Source: Streptomyces roseifaciens
GTDB taxonomy: Bacteria > Actinomycetota > Actinomycetes > Streptomycetales > Streptomycetaceae
DNA: 64,000 nt
NCBI RefSeq assembly: GCF_001445655.1
Contig: NZ_LNBE01000004.1
Location: 3,554,855 to 3,618,854, forward strand
Direction: 5' to 3'
The notes below the pieces were generated by a model. The model saw only the letters and a program-made list of their open reading frames with translations, was not told the origin of the DNA and did no database searches. Below, in pieces: positions 39,516 to 59,341 of this stretch; within the stretch, counting starts at the first letter, position 1, and every line of letters starts with the position of its first letter. A program made the translations under genes and the position numbers.

Positions 39516-41630
39516 TTGAACATCTCACAGCACATGGTGATATCCCGCCGGACCGCGCTCGCCGGCCTGGCCGCCGCCACGGCGGCCGTCGCGGCGGGGT
39601 GCAGCGGAGGGGACGGCAAGAAGCCCAAGGCCTCCCCCAGCCCCATAAGAGCTGTGGACCCCAGCGCCACCCAGTCCTTCACCAACACCGGGAACTCCCT
39701 GCTGCTGCAGGTCATGGCGCACCCCGACGACGACCTGTACTTCATGAGCCCCGACGCCGAGCACATCGTGCGGGCCGGGGTCCCCGTCGTCTCGGTCTAC
39801 GTCACGGCCGGTGAGGCCGTGGGGCAGAACTGGATCGAGGGCATGCCCAAGACCAGGCCCGACAAGGCGGCCTACTCCTCCGCGCGCCACCAGGGCCTGC
39901 GCCAGGCGTACGCCGAGATGATCGGCCTGGACCGGTTCACGGCCTGGCGGAAGTCCGTCCTGGACCTGGGCGGCGGCGTGCAGGCCGAGACGAACGAGCT
40001 CACCAACGGCAGGCGCAAGGCCCAGCTGATCTTCCTCAACATCGCCATGCTCTCGGCCGGCGAGATGCGGCTGCCCCTGCTGTGGGAGCGGCCCGAGGGC
40101 CAGATGCAGTCCCTCGTCGCCACCGGCTCGCCGTGCACGTCCTCCAGCACCTACCGGCACGGCACGCTGGTGGACGCCCTCGCCGCGATCATGGACCGGT
40201 TCCGGCCCACCGTGGTCCACACCATGGACCCGGACCCCGACTACCAGGTCCACGACGCCACCCACCCCAAGGACAACGACTACGGGGCCTGCTCCGACCA
40301 CCGCGACCACACCCCGACCGCGCTCTTCACCTGGAAGGCGCTCTCCCAGTGGGTGGCCGACACCACCAAGCGCGAGGGCCACCCGCCCCGCTTCGTGACC
40401 ACGTCCTTCCGCGGGTACTACAACCAGCGCTGGCCGCACAACCTCCCGCCCGAGGTCATAGAGCAGAAGCACCGCCTGGTCGAGGCGTACGGCGGCGACC
40501 CCGCGTGGGAGTGCGGCAACCCCGCCGGCTGCGGCGACTACGGCCAGGGCGGCGACCGCCCGATGAAGAACCGCAAGGGCTGGATCCGCTCCACCCACTA
40601 CCGCTACCAGGGCCCCACCACCGCACTGGGCACCGACAAGGCCGGCCGCCTGGAGGCCTTCGGCGTGCTGGGCACCCAGGCCGTGCGCTGGCAGGAGACC
40701 TCCCCCGGCAGCGGCCGCTGGAGCGAGCCGCAGAACCTCGGCGGCGGGCCCCTGGCGCCCACCCTCACGGCCGTGCAGGACTCCGAGGGACGCCGGCTGC
40801 TGTTCGCCCTGCGGTTCTCCGCCCTCACCGGGCAGGGCCGCCCCGACACCCGCGAGATCGTGGTCCTGGAGCAGCGCTCCCCCGGCGGCCCCTTCAAGGC
40901 CTGGACCGGCCTGGGCAACCCCGAGCAGCGCCCCGACCGCGGCCGCCGCGTGGGCGTGCCGGCCGCCGTCGCCGCCCCGGACGGGCGCGTGCACCTCTTC
41001 GTCCGCAACGCGGGCAAGGGCGTCTCCGGCCGGGTGCGCGAGGCCGACGGCACCTGGGGGAAGTGGCAGAGCCTGCACGGGCAGGAGATCCAGGACGGCC
41101 TCACCGCCGTGCTGGACGGGGAGCAGCGCGTCCACGTCTTCGGCACGGGCCGCGACACCGTTCACCACTGGACGCAGGACGAGCCGGGCAAGCCGGTCCG
41201 CTACGCGCCCCTGAAGGGCCTGCCGCAGCCGGGCGGGCTACCTGGTGCGGCGCTCGGCCCCGAGGGCGCCCTGGCCCTCGTCTACCGCTCCCCCGCGGCC
41301 GTCGAGCCGGTGGTCCACACCTTCACGCCGGGCTCCGAGGAGATCCGCACCGCCGAGCTGCCGGACTTCGCCGGCTACGGGCCGCTCTCCGCGCACACCC
41401 TGCCCGTCCGGGGCGGGCAGGACGCGGTGATGGTGCTCGGGCGGGCGGTGAACGGCGAGATACAGCTCATCGACGGCTCGGGCGACTCCGAGCCCGTGCG
41501 CTCCGACGCGAGGCTCGTGCCCGTGGGCACCTCCGCGATGACCACGGACGCCGGCCACCGGCTGTGCGTCGCCGGGATGAGCCCGGACGCGCGGCCGTGG
41601 ATCTGGCGCCCGGAGCTCCCGCACACCTGA
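39516..41630 (+). CDS. PIG-L family deacetylase lipoprotein with C-terminal repeat domain
   Basis: A 704-residue exported protein. The signal has a twin-arginine motif (SRRTALAGL) and a lipobox ending at Cys29 (VAAGC), so it is probably a Tat-exported lipoprotein. Residues about 60-300 are a PIG-L zinc deacetylase domain, with AHPDDD (68-73) and a downstream DHRDH that supplies the third ligand; the family removes N-acetyl groups from GlcNAc-containing glycoconjugates. Residues about 345-700 contain repeated units with G/DGRVHLF and VHVFGTG strands, resembling a beta-propeller or sialidase-like carbohydrate-binding fold. The TTG start has GGAG 8 nt upstream; the ATG at 39534 is an alternative. 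It is the only gene between the S10 and str operons. Confidence 0.85.
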   Translation: MNISQHMVISRRTALAGLAAATAAVAAGCSGGDGKKPKASPSPIRAVDPSATQSFTNTGNSLLLQVMAHPDDDLYFMSPDAEHIVRAGVPVVSVYVTAGEAVGQNWIEGMPKTRPDKAAYSSARHQGLRQAYAEMIGLDRFTAWRKSVLDLGGGVQAETNELTNGRRKAQLIFLNIAMLSAGEMRLPLLWERPEGQMQSLVATGSPCTSSSTYRHGTLVDALAAIMDRFRPTVVHTMDPDPDYQVHDATHPKDNDYGACSDHRDHTPTALFTWKALSQWVADTTKREGHPPRFVTTSFRGYYNQRWPHNLPPEVIEQKHRLVEAYGGDPAWECGNPAGCGDYGQGGDRPMKNRKGWIRSTHYRYQGPTTALGTDKAGRLEAFGVLGTQAVRWQETSPGSGRWSEPQNLGGGPLAPTLTAVQDSEGRRLLFALRFSALTGQGRPDTREIVVLEQRSPGGPFKAWTGLGNPEQRPDRGRRVGVPAAVAAPDGRVHLFVRNAGKGVSGRVREADGTWGKWQSLHGQEIQDGLTAVLDGEQRVHVFGTGRDTVHHWTQDEPGKPVRYAPLKGLPQPGGLPGAALGPEGALALVYRSPAAVEPVVHTFTPGSEEIRTAELPDFAGYGPLSAHTLPVRGGQDAVMVLGRAVNGEIQLIDGSGDSEPVRSDARLVPVGTSAMTTDAGHRLCVAGMSPDARPWIWRPELPHT

Positions 41631-41684
41631 TGCGGCCGTACGGCGTTCACCCGTACAGCTGATTCCGTCCGTACGGGCGCATGC

Positions 41685-41724
41685 GAGAAGGCCCCGCACA
41701 TCCGAGGATGTGCGGGGCCTTCTC
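41685..41724. terminator. Bidirectional terminator between the PIG-L gene and tuf
   Basis: A perfect 18-bp stem (41685-41702 with 41707-41724) and a CGAG tetraloop between convergent stops at 41630 and 41745; it ends the str operon. Confidence 0.9.
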
Positions 41725-41744
41725 AGACCTTCAAGCAAGCAGAC

Positions 41745-42938
<1,194 letters not shown>

Positions 42939-43015
42939 TGGGGTCCTCCTGGGGAGTGGTTCTGTACGCCTGGATTGGGTCGGCGCCAGGGATCTTTGCT
43001 GGGGTGCCGTCCGCC

Positions 43016-43065
43016 GGGGCACACCGCCACGGTTTGCGGTGGTATGCCCCGACAGTCGGTGTCAA
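43016..43065 (-). promoter_or_regulatory. Hairpin and possible internal promoter between fusA and tuf
   Basis: A 15-bp stem with one mismatch and two G-U pairs (43016-43030 with 43036-43050) lies 110 bp before tuf. Directly upstream is TTGACA (43060-43065); the best -10 (TACCAC) is only 15 bp away and overlaps the hairpin. A separate tuf promoter is plausible but not secure. Confidence 0.4.
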
Positions 43066-43103
43066 GCCTAAAGCGTGAGCTTCGTCTGTGGAGACGGAGC
43101 TGA

Positions 43104-45227
<2,124 letters not shown>

Positions 45228-45266
45228 ATGGCTCAGTCTTCTCTCGGTTCTCGATGGGGGTAGCGA

Positions 45267-45737
45267 CTACCAGCGGTAGTGCGCGAAGGCCTTGTTGGAC
45301 TCGGCCATCTTGTGCGTGTCCTCACGCTTCTTGACCGAAGCGCCGAGGCCGTTCGAGGCGTCCAGCAGCTCGTTCATGAGGCGCTCGGTCATGGTCTTCT
45401 CGCGACGGGCGCGGGAGTAACCGACCAGCCAGCGCAGCGCCAGGGTGGAGGCGCGGCCCGGACGGACCTCGACCGGCACCTGGTAGGTGGCGCCACCGAC
45501 GCGGCGGGACTTGACCTCGAGAGCCGGCTTGACGTTCTCGAGAGCGCGCTTGAGGGTGATGACCGGGTCGTTACCGGTCTTCTCGCGCAGACCCTCCATG
45601 GCGCCGTACACGATGCGCTCGGCGGTGGAGCGCTTGCCGTGCAGGAGGATCTTGTTGATCAGCGACGTCACCAGAGGGGAGCCGTAAACCGGGTCGATGA
45701 TGACCGGGCGCTTCGGGGCGGGGCCCTTACGAGGCAT
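45267..45737 (-). CDS. rpsG: 30S ribosomal protein S7 (uS7)
   Basis: The 156-residue S7, which nucleates assembly of the 30S head and lines the E site. [20 protein letters not shown] and the central [18 protein letters not shown] are diagnostic. It starts 2 bp after rpsL, so translation is probably coupled. Confidence 0.98.
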   Translation of the reverse strand: MPRKGPAPKRPVIIDPVYGSPLVTSLINKILLHGKRSTAERIVYGAMEGLREKTGNDPVITLKRALENVKPALEVKSRRVGGATYQVPVEVRPGRASTLALRWLVGYSRARREKTMTERLMNELLDASNGLGASVKKREDTHKMAESNKAFAHYRW

Positions 45738-45739
45738 TC

Positions 45740-46111
45740 TTACTTCTCCTTCTTGGCGCCGTAGCGGCTGCGAGCCTGCTTACGGTTCTTGACGCCCTGC
45801 GTGTCGAGGGAACCGCGGATGATCTTGTAGCGAACACCCGGCAGGTCCTTCACACGGCCACCGCGCACGAGCACGATGGAGTGCTCCTGCAGGTTGTGAC
45901 CCTCACCCGGAATGTAAGCGGTGACCTCGATGCCGGAGGTCAGGCGCACACGCGCGACCTTACGGAGCGCCGAGTTCGGCTTCTTCGGGGTGGTCGTGAA
46001 AACACGCGTGCAGACGCCGCGGCGCTGGGGCGAACCCTCGAGTGCGGGCGTCTTGTTCTTCTCGACCTTGTCCTGCCGGCCCTTTCGGACCAGCTGCTGG
46101 ATCGTAGGCAC
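45740..46111 (-). CDS. rpsL: 30S ribosomal protein S12 (uS12)
   Basis: The 123-residue S12 at the decoding centre, where streptomycin-resistance and antibiotic-activating mutations occur. It reads [19 protein letters not shown] from GTG with GGAG upstream. The wild-type lysines are present in [13 protein letters not shown] and [12 protein letters not shown], so no streptomycin-resistance change is seen. It is the first gene of the str operon. Confidence 0.98.
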   Translation of the reverse strand: MPTIQQLVRKGRQDKVEKNKTPALEGSPQRRGVCTRVFTTTPKKPNSALRKVARVRLTSGIEVTAYIPGEGHNLQEHSIVLVRGGRVKDLPGVRYKIIRGSLDTQGVKNRKQARSRYGAKKEK

Positions 46112-46330
46112 CGTTTCTCCGGTTTCTGTGATCTCGATAAAACTAACCTGGCAACCCGCCGACCCACGCGGTCGGGCGTGTCGAAGGCTGCAGACCCCTA
46201 CCGATGCTGGAAAGGGCGCAGAATTCGGTGTCTTCGACCGCTTCGGACCGAGAAGATCCGAGAGGTCCGGTCTCCCGCACGGACTGTGGGCACGCACGAG
46301 AGCCCAGGGACACCCCAGGCACAAGGTCAG
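46112..46330 (-). other. 5' leader of the str operon
   Basis: About 215 nt between the promoter and rpsL without a credible gene. It contains the 25-nt element identical to one in the S10 leader and further GC-rich hairpins (for example around 46240-46270). Confidence 0.5.
46159..46183 (-). promoter_or_regulatory. 25-nt leader element shared with rpsJ (str copy)
   Basis: Exact copy of 38989-39013. It has the same strand relative to the downstream gene and lies about 48 nt before the rpsL start. The flanking sequences differ, so the identity is confined to this segment. Confidence 0.6.
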
Positions 46331-46359
46331 AGCCTACCTAGCGCATGGGCTGCGGTCAA
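46331..46359 (-). promoter_or_regulatory. Promoter of the str operon
   Basis: The -35 TTGACC (46354-46359), 17-bp spacer and -10 TAGGCT (46331-46336) match the principal-sigma consensus. It follows the rpoC terminator. Confidence 0.75.
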
Positions 46360-46481
46360 AACAAATGCACACGCGGAGGACACCCCGATGTGCTGCATAT
46401 GTCACGTTTTGCCGGAGCCGCAGGCGCTTGATGTCGCGCGTATGGGTGAAATCACGCGGCCGGCCCTCCCCCGGTACGCCG

Positions 46482-46514
46482 CAGGGCGGCCACCCCGGTG
46501 GGGTGACCGCCCTG
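46482..46514 (-). terminator. Terminator after rpoC
   Basis: A 15-bp stem (46482-46496 with 46500-46514). Its single mismatch on the plus strand is a G-U pair in minus-strand RNA, so the structure is tuned to rpoC transcription. It starts 20 bases past the rpoC stop. Confidence 0.8.
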
Positions 46515-46533
46515 TGGACGTACCGCTTGCGAC

Positions 46534-50433
<3,900 letters not shown>

Positions 50434-50530
50434 TGTTCGTCAATCCCTCTTTCAGGGTCGTGTCTTCATCAGTGGTCTGAGGGGGTCCGGGGACGACCGG
50501 GGCCTCACAGGGAGGCCCCGGTCAGACCCG

Positions 50531-54013
<3,483 letters not shown>

Positions 54014-54364
54014 GAGGGGGTCCTTCCGAGGGCTCGGACTCACTACGCGCGTACCGGCCCCACTCCGTGCATCGATAAGAAATCCCAGGTCAGCGGGTTT
54101 CCATCAGCAGTGCTCGACAGTGGGCATGCCCCTGGTGACGGGCAGGGAGCAGCTAACAGGCAGCGCAAAGGGTCAGTGTAGCCACTTGGCCCACTGATGT
54201 CCAGAGCGGATATGCGGAGACCGGTGCGATACCAATCTCTCCCTCCGGGATCCTGTTGTCCCTCGCTGTGCGGCGGACGCCTGCAGGCATCGCCTGACGC
54301 AAGACTTCCCAGTTCGCCTTCGATCCATGCCTCGGACGGTGGACCGATGTGGCGACGCGTCCTG

Positions 54365-54393
54365 AGAATTGCGCGCCCCGTCGCGTTCGTCAA
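54365..54393 (-). promoter_or_regulatory. Candidate rpoBC promoter
   Basis: TTGACG (54388-54393), a 17-bp spacer and AATTCT (54365-54370) lie downstream of the rplL terminator and about 350 bp before rpoB. The -10 is fair rather than strong. A weaker TTGGTA/TATCCG pair occurs closer to rpoB. The rest of 54014-54556 shows no gene. Confidence 0.55.
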
Positions 54394-54476
54394 GGCCCAC
54401 GACCCCTCCGGGAGGGCAACGAAGATCACCATACTCGCCCCCGGGACGTGCTCCGCGCAGCCGTCCGGGGAAACGC

Positions 54477-54512
54477 CGAAGGGCGACCACCCGCATGGGT
54501 GATCGCCCTTCG
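54477..54512 (-). terminator. Hairpin between rplL and rpoB
   Basis: A 16-bp stem (54477-54492 with 54497-54512), with one G-U in the minus-strand RNA and a GCAT loop, 45 bases past the rplL stop. It is a terminator or attenuator that would keep rplJL expression above that of rpoBC. Confidence 0.75.
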
Positions 54513-54556
54513 ACTACCGGCTACCGCCGGCGGAAAGAGTCAGACGACTCGTGAGG

Positions 54557-54943
54557 TCACTTGACCTCGACGGAGGCGCCGGCGCCCTTGAGGGCCTCGG
54601 CGGCCTTCTCCGCGGCGTCCTTGGCGACCTTCTCGAGGACCGGCTTCGGGGTGCCGTCGACGAGGTCCTTGGCCTCCTTCAGGCCCAGGGAGGTCAGCTC
54701 ACGGACGACCTTGATGACCTGGATCTTCTTGTCACCGGCGGCGGTGAGGATGACGTCGAACTCGTCCTTCTCCTCGACCTCGGCGGCAGCGGCGCCACCA
54801 GCGGCACCGGCGACCATGACCGGCGCGGCAGCGGCGGCGGTGACGTCGAACTTCTCCTCGAACGCGGACACGAAGGCCGCGAGCTCGATGAGGGTCATCT
54901 CCTCGAACTGCGCGAGCAGCTCGTCCTGGGTCAGCTTCGCCAT
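54557..54943 (-). CDS. rplL: 50S ribosomal protein L7/L12 (bL12)
   Basis: The 128-residue stalk protein that recruits translation GTPases. It has the dimerising N-terminus ([20 protein letters not shown]), an Ala/Gly-rich hinge (about 40-55) and the factor-binding C-terminal domain ([30 protein letters not shown]). GGAAGGA precedes the ATG. It is co-transcribed with rplJ. Confidence 0.98.
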   Translation of the reverse strand: MAKLTQDELLAQFEEMTLIELAAFVSAFEEKFDVTAAAAAPVMVAGAAGGAAAAEVEEKDEFDVILTAAGDKKIQVIKVVRELTSLGLKEAKDLVDGTPKPVLEKVAKDAAEKAAEALKGAGASVEVK

Positions 54944-55050
54944 GATGGCGGTCCTTCCACTAAATCGGCAGGTGCCGTGATGTACATGTCGGCGGGCGTA
55001 CGGCCCGCTGCGACCGGTGCCGGGTGGCACCGATCAATGCGCGAGCCGAA

Positions 55051-55581
55051 TTACTCGGCACCGCCCTGCTCGGCGAGCTTGGCGCGCAGCGCGTCCGCAG
55101 TGCGGACGAGCTTCGTCGGCAGCGCCTGGAAGAGCGAGGCAGCCTGGGACTGCTTGCCCTTCATGGCACCGGCCAGCTTGCTGAGCAGAACCTCGCGGGA
55201 CTCGAGGTCCGCAAGCTTCTTGATCTCATCAGCGGAGAGCGCCTTACCGTCAAGGACACCGCCCTTGATGATGAGGTTCGGGTTCTCCTTGGCGAAGTCA
55301 CGGAGACCCTTCGCCGACTCCACCGGGTCACCGGTGACGAAGGCAACGGCCGTCGGGCCAGCGAAGAGCTGGTCCTCCAGCGTGATCCCGGCCTCACGGG
55401 CCGCGATCTGGGTCAGCGTGTTCTTCACCACGGCGTACTGGGCGTTCTCACCGAGCGAACGACGCAGCGTCTTGAGCTGCGCCACGGTGAGACCGCGGTA
55501 CTCGGTCAGCACAGCGGCGTTCGAGCTACGGAACTTGTCCGTCAGCTCGGCAACCGCAGCAGCCTTGGCGGACGTCGCCAT
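55051..55581 (-). CDS. rplJ: 50S ribosomal protein L10 (uL10)
   Basis: The 176-residue stalk base protein that anchors L7/L12 dimers. It reads [20 protein letters not shown], with [19 protein letters not shown] and the C-terminal L12-binding helices. The ATG at 55581 has GGAAGGAGG upstream. The leader carries an attenuator-like hairpin. L10 in complex with L12 represses its own leader in other bacteria. Confidence 0.97.
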   Translation of the reverse strand: MATSAKAAAVAELTDKFRSSNAAVLTEYRGLTVAQLKTLRRSLGENAQYAVVKNTLTQIAAREAGITLEDQLFAGPTAVAFVTGDPVESAKGLRDFAKENPNLIIKGGVLDGKALSADEIKKLADLESREVLLSKLAGAMKGKQSQAASLFQALPTKLVRTADALRAKLAEQGGAE

Positions 55582-55735
55582 GAGCCTCGGCCTCCTTCCG
55601 GGTGATTCGGGACCGCTACGCGAAGGGACCTGGGCAAAACGAAACGCCCCGGCACAGGTGCTCGGGGCGTAACTCGACCGCTTCGACCCGAAGTCGTCGC
55701 GGGAGTGCTTCCTCAAATCACCTGCGCAGGTCGCC
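55582..55735 (-). promoter_or_regulatory. rplJL leader (L10-leader-like) with attenuator hairpin
   Basis: The 5' untranslated region of rplJ contains a stem formed by ACGCCCC and GGGGCGT (55644-55670) followed on the minus strand by TTCGTTTTG, a T-rich stretch rare in this genome and terminator-like. Position and layout match the L10 leader, where L10(L12)4 binding controls rplJL; the binding site itself is inferred, not seen. Confidence 0.55.
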
Positions 55736-55874
55736 CGCAGCTAGCGGATCCTTCGGCCACCACACCCCTTTGCAGAGGCACAGCAACGACCAGCGGTCTT
55801 TGGCTTCTGCAAGAAGGTACGTGAAGGGGGTGCCCGGAGGCAAATCGGCCCCCGGGCGGTGGTTTCCCCGCAGG

Positions 55875-56822
55875 TCAGGAGGACAGCGACGGGGTGTCGC
55901 CGGTCTCCTTCATCTTCTTGAGCTTCTCCAGCAGGTCGACGGTCTGGTCCGCCGGAGGCGCCTGGACGTCGGCCTTGGCACCGAAGTCGGAGAGGTTCTG
56001 GGTGATCTCCATCCGGCCCTTGGTGGTGTCCATGTTCATGACCAGCTTCACGGGGAGGTCGTCGGAGTTCACCCAGACGTCCATGTCGTACTGCGTGACG
56101 CCGGCCTGCTTGATGGAGTCCAGCAGCTGCTGCCGGTCCTTCTCGTCGAGGCCCTCGAGGCTCTTGTTGGACTTCACGGCCTCGTCCGCGCTGAGCGTGC
56201 CCTTGTAGTGCCGGGCCTGCTTGCCCTCGACCGTCTCCTCGCCGACCAGCTTGACGTTGGGCGACTCCTTGAGCAGCGCCATCTGCTTGGCCGGGTCCTG
56301 GCTCTGGCTCTGCCCGCCGCCCATGAGCTGCTGGAGGGCCTTCGAGTCGCCGCCGGACTCCTTGGCCATCTCCGCGAGGTCGATCTTGAGCCAGCGCTTG
56401 CCGTCGTTCTTGGCGGCGGCCTCCGGGCCCACGTCCGTGTACGTGACGCTGCCGATCGTGATGGACCGGGCCTCGGCGGGGGCGCCGTCCTTGCCGGGCA
56501 GCCCGGCGCCGGTCATGCGCTGGTCCACGACGCTGGGATCCCAGCCCATGACGCCGGAGGACTCCAGGGTCACGGGCTGATCGCCGAGCCCCGGCATCTT
56601 CATGGTCATTTTGAACCTGGCCGACTTCACCGACTGCGTCTTCTTGAAGGCCGCGTTGACGGCCTCGGCCGCCACGCCCGCCGCCGCCGGCTTCTCCGCC
56701 TTGCCGGAGGCCCCTGAGGCGCCCTTGTCGCCCTTCTCGTCGCCGCCGCAGGCCGTGACACCGGCCAGCAGGGCCACGGTCGTCACGGACAGGCCCAGGC
56801 GCTTCCAGGTGGACTCGTGCAT
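55875..56822 (-). CDS. LppX/LprG-like lipoprotein, function unknown
   Basis: A 315-residue exported lipoprotein. The signal peptide ends at the lipobox Cys25 (GVTACGG), followed by a Lys/Gly/Ala linker. The domain (about 50-310) has the alternating strands and a DMDVWVNSDDLPVKLVMNMD segment typical of the LolA-like LppX/LprAFG group, which in mycobacteria bind lipids in the envelope. The assignment to that fold is by pattern only. It lies between rplA and rplJ, interrupting what is a continuous ribosomal cluster in many bacteria. The terminator after rplA suggests independent transcription. Confidence 0.8.
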   Translation of the reverse strand: MHESTWKRLGLSVTTVALLAGVTACGGDEKGDKGASGASGKAEKPAAAGVAAEAVNAAFKKTQSVKSARFKMTMKMPGLGDQPVTLESSGVMGWDPSVVDQRMTGAGLPGKDGAPAEARSITIGSVTYTDVGPEAAAKNDGKRWLKIDLAEMAKESGGDSKALQQLMGGGQSQSQDPAKQMALLKESPNVKLVGEETVEGKQARHYKGTLSADEAVKSNKSLEGLDEKDRQQLLDSIKQAGVTQYDMDVWVNSDDLPVKLVMNMDTTKGRMEITQNLSDFGAKADVQAPPADQTVDLLEKLKKMKETGDTPSLSS

Positions 56823-56918
56823 GTCCTTGCCCCCCTCTACTCAAAAGCGATCAATGTGAACGTTAGTTCACCTCACCGGCGGATACCCCGGTCAACCGCA
56901 TCGAAGACGCTAAAAACG

Positions 56919-56962
56919 CGAGCAGGCCCCGCATCTCACACAGGAGATGCGGGGCCTGCTCG
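56919..56962 (-). terminator. Terminator after rplK-rplA
   Basis: A perfect 19-bp stem (56919-56937 with 56944-56962) followed on the minus strand by GCGTTTTTAGC, a five-T tract; 38 bases past the rplA stop. Confidence 0.92.
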
Positions 56963-56999
56963 TTCGCTTACGCGCAGAGGCGTCGTGATCCGGTCAGGA

Positions 57000-57716
57000 T
57001 CAGACGGTCTCGTCCTCGACGAGGAGGTTGCGGGTGCGGTTCGGGTCCAGCGGGATGCCGGCGCCCATGGTGGTGGTCAGGGTCGCCTTCTTGATGTAGC
57101 GGCCCTTCGCGGCGGACGGCTTGAGGCGGGTGATCTCCTCGAGCGCCGCGGCGTAGTTCTCCACCAGCTTGGTCTCGTCGAAGGAGACCTTGCCGATGAT
57201 GAAGTGCAGGTTCGAGTGCTTGTCGACGCGGAACTCGATCTTGCCGCCCTTGATGTCCGTGACAGCCTTCGCCACGTCCGGGGTGACCGTGCCGGTCTTC
57301 GGGTTCGGCATCAGACCACGCGGACCGAGCACGCGGCCGAGGCGGCCGACCTTGCCCATGAGGTCCGGGGTGGCGACGACGGCGTCGAAGTCCAGACGGC
57401 CCTTCGCGACCTCGTCGATGAGCTCGTCGGCGCCGACGATGTCGGCGCCCGCGGCACGCGCGGCCTCGGCACGGTCGCCGGTCGCGAAGACCAGGACCCG
57501 GGCGGTCTTACCGGTGCCGTGCGGAAGGTTCACGGTGCCGCGGACCATCTGGTCGGCCTTGCGCGGGTCGACGCCCAGACGCATGGCAACCTCGACGGTC
57601 GCGTCGAACTTGGTGGCGGAGGTGTCCTTCGCCAGGCGGACGGCCTCGAGCGGGGCGTACAGACGCTCCCGGTCGATCTTCGCGTCCACGTTGCGAAGAG
57701 TCTTGCTGCGCTTCAC
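57000..57716 (-). CDS. rplA: 50S ribosomal protein L1 (uL1)
   Basis: The 238-residue L1, forming the stalk that moves deacylated tRNA out of the E site. [40 protein letters not shown] and [16 protein letters not shown] are family markers. It starts at GTG with GGAG upstream. In other bacteria L1 represses its own operon by binding the leader. Confidence 0.98.
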   Translation of the reverse strand: MKRSKTLRNVDAKIDRERLYAPLEAVRLAKDTSATKFDATVEVAMRLGVDPRKADQMVRGTVNLPHGTGKTARVLVFATGDRAEAARAAGADIVGADELIDEVAKGRLDFDAVVATPDLMGKVGRLGRVLGPRGLMPNPKTGTVTPDVAKAVTDIKGGKIEFRVDKHSNLHFIIGKVSFDETKLVENYAAALEEITRLKPSAAKGRYIKKATLTTTMGAGIPLDPNRTRNLLVEDETV

Positions 57717-57796
57717 TGAAACTCCTCAGTGGTGATTGGAGTCGTGGTGCGGGCCAGCGCTGGCCCTTCCACGGGGTGCTGCCAGGGGGGTGGAGG

Positions 57797-58231
57797 TCAG
57801 CCCTCGACCGTGATGCCCATGGAACGGGCGGTGCCGGCGATGATCTTCGACGCGGCGTCCAGGTCGTTGGCGTTCAGGTCGGGCATCTTGGTCGTGGCGA
57901 TCTCACGGACCTGCGCCTCGGTGATCTTGGCGACCTTGGTCTTGTGCGGCTCGCCCGAGCCCTTGTCCACGCCCGCGGCCTTGAGGATCAGCTTCGCGGC
58001 CGGCGGAGTCTTGGTCACGAAGGTGAAGGAACGGTCCTCGTAGACCGTGATCTCCACCGGCACGACCATGCCACGCTGCGACTCGGTCGCGGCGTTGTAG
58101 GCCTTGCAGAACTCCATGATGTTGACGCCGTGCTGGCCCAGCGCGGGGCCGACCGGCGGAGCCGGGTTCGCGGCACCGGCGCTGATCTGGAGCTTGATAA
58201 GCCCCGTGACCTTCTTCTTCTTGGGAGGCAT
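57797..58231 (-). CDS. rplK: 50S ribosomal protein L11 (uL11)
   Basis: The 144-residue L11 of the GTPase-associated centre and part of the thiostrepton site; it is also needed for RelA-dependent ppGpp synthesis. [19 protein letters not shown] and the proline switch [20 protein letters not shown] are wild type. It leads the rplK-rplA operon, with a terminator between it and nusG. Confidence 0.98.
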
Positions 58232-58327
58232 TGCTCTCTCCGGGTCCTAGTGAGAGTTTTTTGCCCGCGCACAGTGCGCGCAGGCATACCGCACCACGAT
58301 AACGGGTAACATGCTGCGGCCAAAAAC

Positions 58328-58370
58328 CGAGCAGGTCAGACCGGCTTTATCAGCTGGTCTGACCTGTTCG
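58328..58370 (-). terminator. Terminator after secE-nusG
   Basis: An extended stem (58328-58345 with 58353-58370) with an uninterrupted 11-bp core GGUCUGACCUG-type pairing and two mismatches on the minus strand, followed there by GGTTTTTGG. It lies 20 bases past the nusG stop. Confidence 0.8.
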
Positions 58371-58390
58371 GAAGCGTTTGATCAGAAGTG

Positions 58391-59260
58391 TCAGTTCTTC
58401 TGGATCTGGTCGAAGCTCAGCTCGACCGGGGTCTCGCGACCGAAGATCTCGACGAGGCCCTTGACCTTCTTCGAGTCGGCGTTGATCTCGTTGATCGTGG
58501 CCTGCAGGGTCGCGAACGGACCGTCGGTGACGGTGACCGAGTCGCCCACCTCGAAGTCCAGCACCTGGACCTCGACCTTGCGCTGCGGCGCCGGCTTGCC
58601 CTCGGCCTCGGCGGCCTCGCGGGCGGCCTTCTCCTCGGCCTCCGGGGCGAGCATCTTGACGATCTCGTCCAGCGTCAGCGGGTAGGGGTCGTAGGCGTTG
58701 CCGACGAAGCCGGTGACACCCGGGGTGTTGCGGACGACGCCCCAGGACTCGTTCGTCAGGTCCATGCGCACCAGGACGTAGCCCGGGAGCTTGTTCTGGC
58801 GGACGGTGCGGCGGTCGCCGTTCTTGATCTGGACGACCTCTTCCTGCGGCACCTCGGCCTGGAAGATGTAGTCCTCGACGTTCAGCGAAACGGCGCGCTG
58901 CTCGAGGTTGGTCTTCACGCGGTTCTCGTAACCGGCGTAGGTGTGGATGACGTACCACTCGCCGGGCAGGCCGCGGAGCTCTTCGCGCAGGGCCGTGATG
59001 GGGTCGACGGCGGGCTCTTCCTCGGCGGCCTCTTCGGCCTCTTCCTCGGCGGCCTCGTCGGACTCGACGTGGAGAGCGGCCTCCTCGGCCGGCTCGCCCG
59101 CAGCGGCTTCCTCGGCGTCGAGCTCGTCGGCGGCGTCGGCGCCCTCGACGATCTCCTGCGCGGTGTCGTCGCCCTCGACCTCGGCCGAGGCGGCGGCATC
59201 CACGTCGGCCTCTGCCGCCTCGACGGGCTCGACGGCGTCGTTCAGGTTCGGGTCAGACAC
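58391..59260 (-). CDS. nusG: Transcription termination/antitermination factor NusG
   Basis: A 289-residue NusG. The first 90 residues are a highly acidic, Ala/Glu-rich tail characteristic of streptomycetes. The NGN domain follows ([20 protein letters not shown] to TPGVTGFVG), then the C-terminal KOW domain ([38 protein letters not shown]), which binds S10 or Rho. It is co-transcribed with secE, 81 bp upstream. Confidence 0.98.
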   Translation of the reverse strand: MSDPNLNDAVEPVEAAEADVDAAASAEVEGDDTAQEIVEGADAADELDAEEAAAGEPAEEAALHVESDEAAEEEAEEAAEEEPAVDPITALREELRGLPGEWYVIHTYAGYENRVKTNLEQRAVSLNVEDYIFQAEVPQEEVVQIKNGDRRTVRQNKLPGYVLVRMDLTNESWGVVRNTPGVTGFVGNAYDPYPLTLDEIVKMLAPEAEEKAAREAAEAEGKPAPQRKVEVQVLDFEVGDSVTVTDGPFATLQATINEINADSKKVKGLVEIFGRETPVELSFDQIQKN

Positions 59261-59341
59261 GTGGCTGCTTCTTCCTGGCTACAAGGGGTGGAACGTGCGA
59301 AAGGGGCGGCCCGCCTCACGGCAGCCGCCCTACCCGCGGAT

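Noticed and set aside
39510..39518. ATG-TAG start-stop minimal ORF just before the PIG-L gene
   Set aside because: It overlaps the spacer between the ribosome-binding site and the TTG start; nothing indicates that it is translated.
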